From the NCBI GenBank assembly GCA_937873665.1, contig CALMYW010000045.1, positions 1-5,220 on the forward strand: 5,220 nt of DNA, read 5' to 3'. The notes under the pieces are model-generated. The model was given only the letters and a program-made list of their open reading frames with translations. It was not told where the DNA came from and searched no databases. Positions 1-5,220 of this stretch are shown in pieces (position 1 is the stretch's first letter; the number at the start of each line of letters is the position of its first letter). The translations under genes and the position numbers were made by a program. Source of the stretch: an uncultured Sphingorhabdus sp. (GTDB taxonomy: Bacteria > Pseudomonadota > Alphaproteobacteria > Sphingomonadales > Sphingomonadaceae).

Positions 1-8
1 CCAGGGGC

Positions 9-1334
9 ATGGTCGAGCCTACGTCGTTGTTGTTGGGGCTGGAAGGACTCGGGGTCCGTTCGGTGGTCCGGCTGCCTGATCGCACCAGGGTGGTCGAGGT
101 GGTCACCACCGATCCGAACGCGTCGCGCTGTCCGGACTGCGGGATCGCCTCGACCTCGGTCAAGGGCCACGCGGTCACCACCCCACGCGATATCCGCTAC
201 GGGGATGATCCAATCGTATTGCGGTGGAACAAGACTCGCTACCGCTGCTGCAACGAAACCTGCGAACGGACGAGCTTCACCGAAGCGCTTACCGAGGTAC
301 CGGCGAGGCGGCGCACCACGACTCGGCTGCGTACACAGATCGCCCGCGAGATCGGGGATGCGGCCCGCTCGGTGGTCGAAGTCGCTGATGGGGCCGGGGT
401 GTCCTGGCCGACCGCACACGCCGCGTTCGCCTCCCACGCCGAGACGGTCCTGGCCGACCCGGCGCCGGTCGCGGTGCTGGGCATCGACGAGACCCGCCGC
501 GGCAAGCCCCGCTGGACCCGCGACACCGACTCCGGCCGGTGGGTGCGCACCGACCCGTGGGACACCGGCTTCGTCGATCTGTGCGGCGATCAGGGCCTGC
601 TCGGCCAAACCGAAGGACGCACCGGCGCGGCGGTCCGCCAATGGCTGAGCGAACAAAGCGAGGAGTTCCGGGCCGGGATCACCCACGTGGTGATCGACCC
701 GTCGGCGGCCTACGCTGCCGCGGTCACCAGCGAGGTGCTGCCCAACGCTGAGCTGGTCGTCGACCACTTCCATCTGGTCAAGCTCGCCAACGACGCGCTG
801 ACCGCGGTCCGGCGCCGGGTGACCTTCGATACCCACGGCCGGCGTGGCCGCAAACAGGACCCGGAATGGGCCAACCGCCGCCGGTTGCTCACCGCACGAG
901 AACGCCTGTCGCCCAAAGCATTCGCGACGATGTGGAACGCCCTGATCGACAACGATCCGAGTTGCCAGATCTTGTCGGCCTACATCGCCAAAGAGGAACT
1001 GCGCCAGCTGCTCGCCGCCGCCGCTGACCGCGTCGATGACGCCGAGATCCGCACCCGGCTCTACCGTTTCTACAGCTGGTGCGCCGACACCAAAATCCCC
1101 GAACTGCACCGCCTGGCCACCACGATCGAGACCTGGTGGCCGGCGATCCTGGCGTTCCTGCGCACCGGGCTGAGCAACGCCCGCACCGAGGGCTACAACC
1201 GGCTAGTCAAACAGGTCAAACGCGTCGCCTGCGGCTTCCGCAACACCGAGAACTCACGCCGCCGGATACGCTTCCACTGCACCCGCGCCCAGCGGGCCAG
1301 CACCAGATTCACCACCGAGCACCTGCCCGGTTAA
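9..1334 (+). CDS. ISL3-family transposase
   Basis: This 441-residue protein is a DDE-type transposase of the ISL3 family, which cuts and moves its own insertion sequence. An N-terminal zinc-ribbon region has CPDC at residues 41-44 and a second cluster at Cys80, Cys81 and Cys85. A helix-turn-helix-like stretch follows (about 105-142, containing the typical VSWPTAHAAF). The catalytic core has Asp160 in VLGIDETRRGKPRW, Asp230 in VVIDPSAAY, the family-typical VVDHFHLVKLAND at 250-262, and Glu394 in NARTEGYNRLVKQVKR near the C-terminus. Length and motif order match complete family members, and I see no frameshift, so it is probably active. The ATG at 9 has an AGGGG just before it, but the spacing of one base is poor. 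Only eight bases precede it and the frame has no stop there, so a slightly earlier start outside the window is possible. The family call is firm; the exact IS name is not determined. Confidence 0.93.
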   Translation: MVEPTSLLLGLEGLGVRSVVRLPDRTRVVEVVTTDPNASRCPDCGIASTSVKGHAVTTPRDIRYGDDPIVLRWNKTRYRCCNETCERTSFTEALTEVPARRRTTTRLRTQIAREIGDAARSVVEVADGAGVSWPTAHAAFASHAETVLADPAPVAVLGIDETRRGKPRWTRDTDSGRWVRTDPWDTGFVDLCGDQGLLGQTEGRTGAAVRQWLSEQSEEFRAGITHVVIDPSAAYAAAVTSEVLPNAELVVDHFHLVKLANDALTAVRRRVTFDTHGRRGRKQDPEWANRRRLLTARERLSPKAFATMWNALIDNDPSCQILSAYIAKEELRQLLAAAADRVDDAEIRTRLYRFYSWCADTKIPELHRLATTIETWWPAILAFLRTGLSNARTEGYNRLVKQVKRVACGFRNTENSRRRIRFHCTRAQRASTRFTTEHLPG

Positions 1335-1346
1335 CTTCGAAGAGCC
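1334..1346 (+). repeat. Candidate right terminal inverted repeat of the ISL3-type element
   Basis: Right after the transposase stop, the + strand reads ACTTCGAAGAGCC, so the inward reading from the element's end begins GGCTCTTCGAAG. ISL3-family ends commonly start with GGCTCTTC-like bases, and their transposase gene usually runs almost to the right end, as here. The matching left repeat would lie upstream of position 1, so pairing cannot be checked. The next eight bases, GGTAATTT at 1347-1354, would be the target duplication if this end is correct, since the family makes 8-bp duplications. Confidence 0.5.
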
Positions 1347-1438
1347 GGTAATTTCCGTGCTGGTCAGAACTTGAGACTTCGAGCTTGAAACGCAGTCCCT
1401 GGTTCGCCCCATTCCGGTTGGAGTCGTTGGAGGCCGAG
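1335..1438. other. Intergenic stretch between IS and lipoprotein gene
   Basis: Past the candidate IS end this stretch separates the transposase from the lipoprotein gene and would have to hold that gene's promoter. I see no convincing pair of -35 and -10 hexamers. A TTG at 1385 opens the lipoprotein frame 18 codons early, but it has no ribosome binding site. Because the IS end lies only about 90 bases from the gene start, insertion may have displaced the native promoter. Confidence 0.4.
1429..1433 (+). promoter_or_regulatory. Ribosome binding site of the lipoprotein gene
   Basis: GGAGG lies five bases before the ATG at 1439. It decides the start in favour of that ATG over the in-frame TTG at 1385, and it puts a normal signal peptide at the extreme N-terminus. 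Confidence 0.75.
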
Positions 1439-2227
1439 ATGCTCCGTCATCACAAGCGGCGGATACGGTGCGTTGGGGGCGCGGCCGTAATCGTGGTGTC
1501 ATGCGTGCCATTGACATCGTGCGACAGCCGATCGGCGCACGCCGACTCGGTCGGCTACGTCGCCATTGTCAGTTCGCACGCTATGTCGAAGCCGGCTGTC
1601 TCGAAGCCGGCTAGCGAGGCGGCGGTGAACACGGTGGCCGCGCCGGAGGCGGCGGTCCCGGTGCAGCCACCGGTGGAACCGATCGGTCCGGTTCCGCCCT
1701 ACACGGTGATCGCGCAGCGGACCAGCGACCGCTCCGATAAGGCGACGACGTACTACGTCGTCCTTGGAGCGGTGGATGCGCCCGTCGGGGGAGTTGCGCC
1801 CGGCGTTCCGCCGTTGGAGGGATCGGAGCCAGTCCGGTTGCTCGCTGACGGGGCGGCGCCCTCCGAAGTGGTTGGTGACGTGATCGTGCCGGTCGACCCG
1901 GCTGCCCCCGGATTCAAGCCGGCGGTTAAGCAGGTCCTTCGGTCCTTGACGTCGGTCAACGGTGGGCCCGAGTTCACGGCGCATATCTGGGATGAGACCA
2001 CCGCCGCACAGACTGAGGTCAGCTACAAGAGCGCACCGGACTTGTTCTCCAACGAGCAGTACGCCGCGAAGGAGGCCGCCAATTCATCGCACCTCGTCGC
2101 CACCTATCAAGGCGGCGTGGGGCAACCAGGTCAGTCACCGGCCTACGTGCTGTTCTGGTTCCCTGATGCGGGCGCAGGTGACATGGCCAGTCAGAGCCTG
2201 ATGAGCTCCGAGGTGTGGCGGCCGTAG
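1439..2227 (+). CDS. Putative secreted lipoprotein of unknown function
   Basis: I do not recognise this 262-residue protein. It begins with a lipoprotein signal peptide: basic residues (RHHKRRIR, 3-10), a hydrophobic core (about 12-24) and the lipobox LTSC with the acceptor Cys28. This predicts lipid attachment and anchoring on the outer face of the cytoplasmic membrane. Residues 48-88 are an Ala/Val/Pro-rich linker with a duplicated SKPA motif, as often found between an anchor and a folded domain. Residues 88-262 look globular, with YYVVLGAVDAP, FTAHIWDETTAA and the C-terminal YVLFWFPDAGAG; no catalytic motif stands out. VVSC at 19-22 is a weaker alternative lipobox. The start at 1439 rests on the good GGAGG site; a TTG at 1385 would bury the signal peptide behind 18 residues. 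It lies 49 bases upstream of the LpqN-like gene on the same strand and is probably co-transcribed with it. Localisation is fairly sure; function is unknown. Confidence 0.8.
   Translation: MLRHHKRRIRCVGGAAVIVVSCVPLTSCDSRSAHADSVGYVAIVSSHAMSKPAVSKPASEAAVNTVAAPEAAVPVQPPVEPIGPVPPYTVIAQRTSDRSDKATTYYVVLGAVDAPVGGVAPGVPPLEGSEPVRLLADGAAPSEVVGDVIVPVDPAAPGFKPAVKQVLRSLTSVNGGPEFTAHIWDETTAAQTEVSYKSAPDLFSNEQYAAKEAANSSHLVATYQGGVGQPGQSPAYVLFWFPDAGAGDMASQSLMSSEVWRP
1583..1612 (+). repeat. Two-copy 15-bp in-frame tandem repeat
   Basis: TCGAAGCCGGCT occurs at 1586-1597 and again at 1601-1612, a period of 15 bases. It encodes two five-residue units, MSKPA and VSKPA (then S), inside the linker of the lipoprotein. 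It keeps the frame and probably arose by slippage in a stretch without strict structure. Confidence 0.7.
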
Positions 2228-2276
2228 CTTCGATGTGGGTGCGGCTGCCGGGGTGAACCCAGATTAGGATTTCGTG

Positions 2277-2996
2277 GTGCGCCCGAATCAGAATCATGAC
2301 GCCGAGCCGTCGATGACCCAAACTCCGGCTAAATCGGCTGCCAGCCCGTGGTTTCGCCAGCCGCGCAACCTCATCGTCCTGGCGCTGGCACTGGTAGCGG
2401 TGATCGTCGGAGTCTTCGTCGTCGTCAACCGAGACTCCGGGCGCGGGTCGGCGACCGCGAAGGTTGGTTCCGGGCCGAACAAGACGCTCGCGGACTACTT
2501 CTCAGCGAACGACGTCACCCAGACGCCGGTCCGGCCCGGTGACCCGGGAATCCCGACCATCACGATCCCGGTGCCGCCGGGGTGGTCTGACGCAGGACCT
2601 GATACGCCGTCCGGCGCCTATGCCGAGATCATCTACGACGCCGCGACCAATCCCGACGACGCGCCGTTTGTCGAGGTTCTGCTATCCCGATTGGATGGTT
2701 CTGTTGACCCCAGACAGGTACTCGAATACGCTCCCGGCGAGCTAAGGAACCTTCCGGATTACCGACCGGTGTCCGAGCCGATGCATACCAAATTGACCGG
2801 ATTCGATGCAGTCCAACTCGCTGGGCTGTACACCAAAGACGGGCAAGAGCGGATCATCGCGCAGAAAACGGTTGTGGTTCCTACTTCGATGGGCATGTTC
2901 GTAGTGCAGATGAATGCTGACGGACCAAAGAGCGACGCGCCCGTGGTCCAACAAGTAACTGCCCACATTGACGAGCGGTCTACGATTACAGCTTGA
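2277..2996 (+). CDS. LpqN/LpqT-family envelope protein, membrane-anchored
   Basis: This protein carries the mycobacterial LpqN-type domain (Pfam Lpp-LpqN). Numbered from the GTG at 2277, a basic segment (FRQPRN) precedes one hydrophobic helix at about 32-50. The domain then runs from about 69 to the end. Family hallmarks are TLADYFSANDVTQTPV, the GDPGIPTITIPVPPGW block, LEYAPGELRNLPDYRP, LTGFDAVQLAGLY, IIAQKTVVVPTSMGMFVVQM and the closing HIDERSTIT. Classical members such as LpqN and LpqT are lipoproteins; here no Cys follows the helix, so the domain is probably tethered outside the membrane by an uncleaved signal anchor. The family lacks a known enzymatic activity; M. tuberculosis LpqN has been linked to envelope lipid transport partners and to a host ubiquitin ligase. 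Start choice: GTG at 2277 has AGGA at 2266-2269 with seven-base spacing. GTG at 2274 and ATG at 2313 are alternatives, and none alters the helix or the domain. It is likely in one operon with the upstream lipoprotein. Confidence 0.87.
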   Translation: MRPNQNHDAEPSMTQTPAKSAASPWFRQPRNLIVLALALVAVIVGVFVVVNRDSGRGSATAKVGSGPNKTLADYFSANDVTQTPVRPGDPGIPTITIPVPPGWSDAGPDTPSGAYAEIIYDAATNPDDAPFVEVLLSRLDGSVDPRQVLEYAPGELRNLPDYRPVSEPMHTKLTGFDAVQLAGLYTKDGQERIIAQKTVVVPTSMGMFVVQMNADGPKSDAPVVQQVTAHIDERSTITA

Positions 2997-3050
2997 GCGA
3001 CTGGTCGCATCGACCTAGCTGCCCAGGGAATCACTGATTGGAGGGCGATC

Positions 3051-3140
3051 GTGGGTGGGCTATTGCGGGTATGGGTCTATGGGGCGGTGTTGGGGTGCTG
3101 TCGTGGGCTTATCGGGCTGGCGGCCCGGGTGGGGGCCTGA
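3051..3140 (+). CDS. Possible 29-residue hydrophobic small protein
   Basis: A GTG at 3051 is preceded by GGAGGG at 3040-3045 with five-base spacing, one of the best ribosome binding sites in the window. The short frame has 29 codons and stops at TGA 3138-3140. The peptide starts MGGLLRVWVYGAVLG, contains a CC pair and ends GLAARVGA; it is hydrophobic with several Arg residues and could sit in or on the membrane. I recognise no family. It may be a real small protein, the broken N-terminus of a gene cut by the nearby rearrangement, or chance in G-rich DNA. Confidence 0.3.
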   Translation: MGGLLRVWVYGAVLGCCRGLIGLAARVGA

Positions 3141-3160
3141 GTTGAGTTAGGACACCGCGG

Positions 3161-3223
3161 CGGAATTCTGGACTTGGAGTCGATGACTTTCTTGACCGCC
3201 ATCTCCCGAAATTCGGGCGTAAA
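3161..3223 (-). pseudogene. Remnant of an IS3-type transposase OrfA (N-terminal helix-turn-helix part)
   Basis: Read on the minus strand from 3223, the codons give FTPEFREMAVKKVIDSKSRI and then Pro. This strongly resembles the opening of IS3-type OrfA proteins, where a basic start is followed by F(S/T)PEFRExAVK and then a helix-turn-helix. Two adjacent in-frame TAG codons stand directly before the Phe, so the true N-terminus has been lost. After the matching stretch the frame runs on as PRCPNSTQAP, which does not resemble the expected ARELG-like continuation, so the match ends at about 3161. It is therefore a short decayed fragment broken at both ends. The 5' break coincides with the drop in G+C content near 3223. 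The family call is from memory of the motif. Confidence 0.5.
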
Positions 3224-3324
3224 CTACTAAGTCCAAATAACTCAGGATACAGCTCAGTCTCTGCTGGAAGTAGGCGGATTCAGATCCCGACTACACCCTC
3301 AATCATGAAGAGCGGTTCCACTAT

Positions 3325-4329
3325 TTATTTCATTGACGATATGAATTTTCTTGGTTGGTAGTTGGGGTAGCGTCCCCACAGTCTGACGAGTTTCCATCGA
3401 AATGGAACCCAGCCAAATCCTGCTCCCATCGTAAATGTGCGCCAAAGCCTTTTCCGGAAAGGCAAACCCGGCCAATCCAGTATATCCCGCAAGCATACCT
3501 CTCTCTGCCGAACAATTTTGAAGTCGACCATATCCCATTTTCCCAGAACATCCGCAATCGCCCTATAATCGCTCAGGAGTTGGAGACTGCCCACAGCAAC
3601 TCGGCATCTGCGTTCCTCGTCCACTACCTGAGCGCAATCTTCAGGAATATTGGTCAGCGCGTCCGCGTGGGCGCGATACCCGACGAGAGGCAAATCAACG
3701 CGGCGAACTGTGGACCCAAGAAGGTGCAGATAGAAGGAAAAGATCAGGTCCTCGGGATACCTCTTACCGCGAGACGAAACTGGGATGTCAAAGACCCACC
3801 GTCGATATGCGGCGGAGCAGCCTTGTATAACGTCATATGAATTATTTCTTGGCAAGAGGGGAAGTTTCGGCCTCCTCAAATGGAGAGGACGTTCCACGGC
3901 ATCGGCAAGGACCGTGCCTTTGCCATTTATTATTGATACCAGAGAAAATGCCGCTCCGGTTCCTTCATTAAACGCCTCAACTGTCTTGGTCGTTCGTTCG
4001 GGTACTGATATATCATCACCCGCCGCCAGAATTGCGATTTCTCCTGATGCCTGTTTTCCTCGGCAAATTATATGATCGAACAATCCGAGATTTTCGGAAT
4101 TTTGAACTACCTTGACCGAATGCCTGCCCTCGTAGTTCAGAGCTAATTCTTGCATAATATCGAACGTTCGATCACTAGAACAATCATCGGAGAGGATGAT
4201 TTCCAATGGGGTGTAATTCTGAGCGAAGGCACTCTGCACCGCCTCCCGAACAAGTTGCTCTTGGTTGTATGCGACAACAATGTATGTCACAAGCGGGTTT
4301 TGAGTCACGGGAAATTTCTGTCTACTCAT
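3325..4329 (-). CDS. Family 2 glycosyltransferase
   Basis: This 334-residue protein is a GT-A-fold, GT2-type enzyme, predicted to transfer a sugar from a nucleotide donor to a growing lipid-linked glycan at the cytoplasmic face of the membrane. The start is typical: VTYIVVAYNQEQLVREAVQSA (14-34), then LEIILSDDCSSDRT (42-55) with the nucleotide-binding Asp48/Asp49. AAGDDISVPERT (102-113) holds the GDD metal-binding signature. GCSAAYRR (170-177) and YPEDLIFSFYL (191-201), with Glu193/Asp194 as likely acceptor-site/base residues, are followed by VGYRAHADALTN (216-227). No long transmembrane helix is seen. The ATG at 4327-4329 is chosen because it overlaps the flippase stop as ATGA, indicating translational coupling; a TTG at 4344 is the other option and lacks this. 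The gene has about half G+C in several stretches (31/60 in 3841-3900, 28/60 in 4021-4080), far below the transposase. The exact sugar is unknown. It appears to be the last gene of its operon. Confidence 0.92.
   Translation of the reverse strand: MSRQKFPVTQNPLVTYIVVAYNQEQLVREAVQSAFAQNYTPLEIILSDDCSSDRTFDIMQELALNYEGRHSVKVVQNSENLGLFDHIICRGKQASGEIAILAAGDDISVPERTTKTVEAFNEGTGAAFSLVSIINGKGTVLADAVERPLHLRRPKLPLLPRNNSYDVIQGCSAAYRRWVFDIPVSSRGKRYPEDLIFSFYLHLLGSTVRRVDLPLVGYRAHADALTNIPEDCAQVVDEERRCRVAVGSLQLLSDYRAIADVLGKWDMVDFKIVRQREVCLRDILDWPGLPFRKRLWRTFTMGAGFGWVPFRWKLVRLWGRYPNYQPRKFISSMK
4326..4329 (-). promoter_or_regulatory. ATGA stop/start overlap coupling flippase and glycosyltransferase
   Basis: On the minus strand the bases ATGA contain both the glycosyltransferase start (ATG, 4329-4327) and the flippase stop (TGA, 4328-4326). 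No strong Shine-Dalgarno sequence precedes this ATG, so translation probably continues by re-initiation. The overlap shows that the two genes lie on one transcript. Confidence 0.8.
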
Positions 4330-5220
4330 CTGAATCTCACGCAAAGACGAATTATCTTTCTCGCCACCGCGGCGATCCTACCCAATCGGCCGCCAATTCC
4401 CGACAAGGATGAAAGACGAATCAGGGCCCATGCAGCCAGAGTCACCGCGAGGAGGCCTCCAATTATTGCGCCCAAGGCATCTGATCTCCGGCAAGCGACA
4501 TCGACTATCACAGCGCATAAGAGTATTCCCACAGCCTGCAAGGCAACAGGGCGAGTCCAACTAAAGCCCACCCATATCCTTCCCAACCACCACATTAGCG
4601 GGAGGTAAGCGATATACACAAAAAGGAAGGCAACTCCCGTTGCTGCAATCCCGATATGGGGTAGGCCGATGAACACGCCCAAGCAGAGTAGTACGGCGCC
4701 GAACATTTCGGTCAGCAGGAAGCTCCTTCCGGCGCCTTTCGCCTGCTGCACGAAACCTATCGGCCAGACAATCACCTTGAAGATGTCGCCGAGAAGTTGC
4801 CAGCGCAATATTTCTACGGCCGGCCCAAACTCCGCCGAGTAGAGCAAGTGGATTAGCCATGGGGCGAAGGCCAGCATCCCCACGACGAAGGGCGCGCAGA
4901 GTAGGAGTGCGACTTCCGTCTGCTCGTTTATTAGCTTCACCGCTGCAGTGCGATTTTCAACTACCGCGGTAAGCCGTGGGAGGTAATCCGTGGTCATCGC
5001 ACCGAGCACGAAGCCCAGATACGTGACACTTATCGCCCAGGCTGCCTGGAACTGACCGAGTGCATCTGGACCAAGCTCCGCTTGAACCAAAGTCCGGACT
5101 ATTAGTTGGCCAACAATGGCGATGAGGCCTGAGAGCATGAACGCAAATCCGGGCCGAATCATCGCCACCCACTCACCGATGAGCTCCGAAAGGGGCGGAC
5201 GACTCCCGGCCGGTTTACCG
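4326..5220 (-). CDS. Wzx-like polysaccharide flippase, 5' end outside window
   Basis: The frame is open from the window's right edge to TGA at 4328-4326, giving 297 codons of the C-terminal part of a flippase of the MOP superfamily. These proteins usually have roughly 420-480 residues and 12-14 helices, and they turn a lipid-linked oligosaccharide to the outer membrane face. About eight hydrophobic segments are visible, for example FAFMLSGLIAIVGQLIVRTLV, VALLLCAPFVVGMLAFAPWL, AVLLCLGVFIGL and VAFLFVYIAYLPLMWWLG. The stretches LGPDALGQFQAAWAISVTYLG, TTDYLPRLTAV and ILRWQLLGDIFKVIVWPIGFVQQAKG are typical of the O-antigen translocase branch. A GTG at 5168 and an ATG at 5162 exist, but the frame continues upstream with matching sequence (SELIGEWVAMIRPG), so neither is the real start. 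The stop overlaps the glycosyltransferase start by four bases. The protein ends in a basic tail (ARKIIRLCVRFR). Confidence 0.88.
   Translation of the reverse strand, partial: GKPAGSRPPLSELIGEWVAMIRPGFAFMLSGLIAIVGQLIVRTLVQAELGPDALGQFQAAWAISVTYLGFVLGAMTTDYLPRLTAVVENRTAAVKLINEQTEVALLLCAPFVVGMLAFAPWLIHLLYSAEFGPAVEILRWQLLGDIFKVIVWPIGFVQQAKGAGRSFLLTEMFGAVLLCLGVFIGLPHIGIAATGVAFLFVYIAYLPLMWWLGRIWVGFSWTRPVALQAVGILLCAVIVDVACRRSDALGAIIGGLLAVTLAAWALIRLSSLSGIGGRLGRIAAVARKIIRLCVRFR

Larger units (their letters stand above)
2997..3324. other. Convergent gap: possible small ORF, IS3 remnant, composition break
   Basis: This gap separates the + strand envelope genes from the - strand polysaccharide genes, which converge on it. 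Its left part is G+C rich (about 69 of 100 bases in 3041-3140) and holds a possible 29-codon ORF. Its middle holds a minus-strand IS3 OrfA-like remnant. From about 3221 it becomes much poorer in G+C (about 38 of 80 bases in 3221-3300), and I see nothing recognisable from there to 3324. No good hairpin followed by a T-run is visible; the best stem, GGCCC/GGGCC at 3122-3137, is short and without a T-tract. Confidence 0.6.

Noticed and set aside
1499..1984. 161-codon open frame on the - strand with many Arg and His residues.
   Set aside because: It is an antisense shadow of the GC-rich lipoprotein gene; its composition is typical of such shadows.
3122..3137. GGCCC/GGGCC hairpin as a terminator of the envelope operon.
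   Set aside because: The stem is only five pairs, it has no T-tract, and it sits over 120 bases past the stop inside a possible small ORF.
3205..3217. Perfect palindrome CCCGAA-A-TTCGGG, which could pass for an operator or terminator.
   Set aside because: It falls within the PEFRE codons of the IS3 OrfA-like remnant, has no T-run, and the loop is too small for a full stem, so it is probably incidental.
3192..3226. TTGACC followed by TAAACT on the + strand as a promoter.
   Set aside because: The hexamers are about 23 bases apart, too far for a standard promoter, no + strand gene follows, and the bases are explained by the remnant on the other strand.
3355..3840. 161-codon open frame on the + strand.
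   Set aside because: It lies opposite the glycosyltransferase, whose motifs are clear; the + frame has no recognisable domain.
5166..5168. GTG as the true start of the flippase.
   Set aside because: The same frame stays open to the window edge and the protein would lack its N-terminal helices, so the gene is cut by the window.

Overview
The window reads as a piece of accessory DNA from a GC-rich actinobacterium, most likely a mycobacterium. The main argument is the LpqN-type envelope protein at 2277-2996, a family largely confined to mycobacteria and close relatives. A high-GC ISL3-type transposase and a typical lipoprotein signal sequence agree with this. The species cannot be told from the sequence.

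Layout. (1) 9-1334 (+): a full-length ISL3-family transposase with its zinc ribbon and DDE residues in place. A candidate right terminal repeat ends near 1346; the left end of the element lies outside the window. (2) 1439-2996 (+): two envelope genes 49 bases apart. The first is an unrecognised lipoprotein with an LTSC lipobox. The second is an LpqN-domain protein held by a membrane helix rather than a lipid anchor. They are probably co-transcribed. (3) 2997-3324: a gap without a large gene. It holds a possible 29-codon ORF with a good ribosome binding site and, on the minus strand, about 21 codons resembling the N-terminal region of an IS3-type OrfA. Base composition drops sharply at the broken end of that remnant, near 3223. 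(4) 3325-5220 (-): the 3' part of a Wzx-like polysaccharide flippase (its 5' end lies beyond the window) followed by a GT2 glycosyltransferase, joined by an ATGA stop/start overlap. This is the tail of a surface-polysaccharide operon.

How the parts relate. The flippase and glycosyltransferase belong to one job: sugar transfer to a lipid-linked glycan and its export across the membrane. The glycosyltransferase region is clearly poorer in G+C than the left part of the window, which suggests acquisition by transfer. The two + strand envelope proteins converge on this operon. A role for them in handling the same surface material is possible, but nothing in the sequence demonstrates it. I see no CRISPR array, tRNA, rRNA or recognised defence system.
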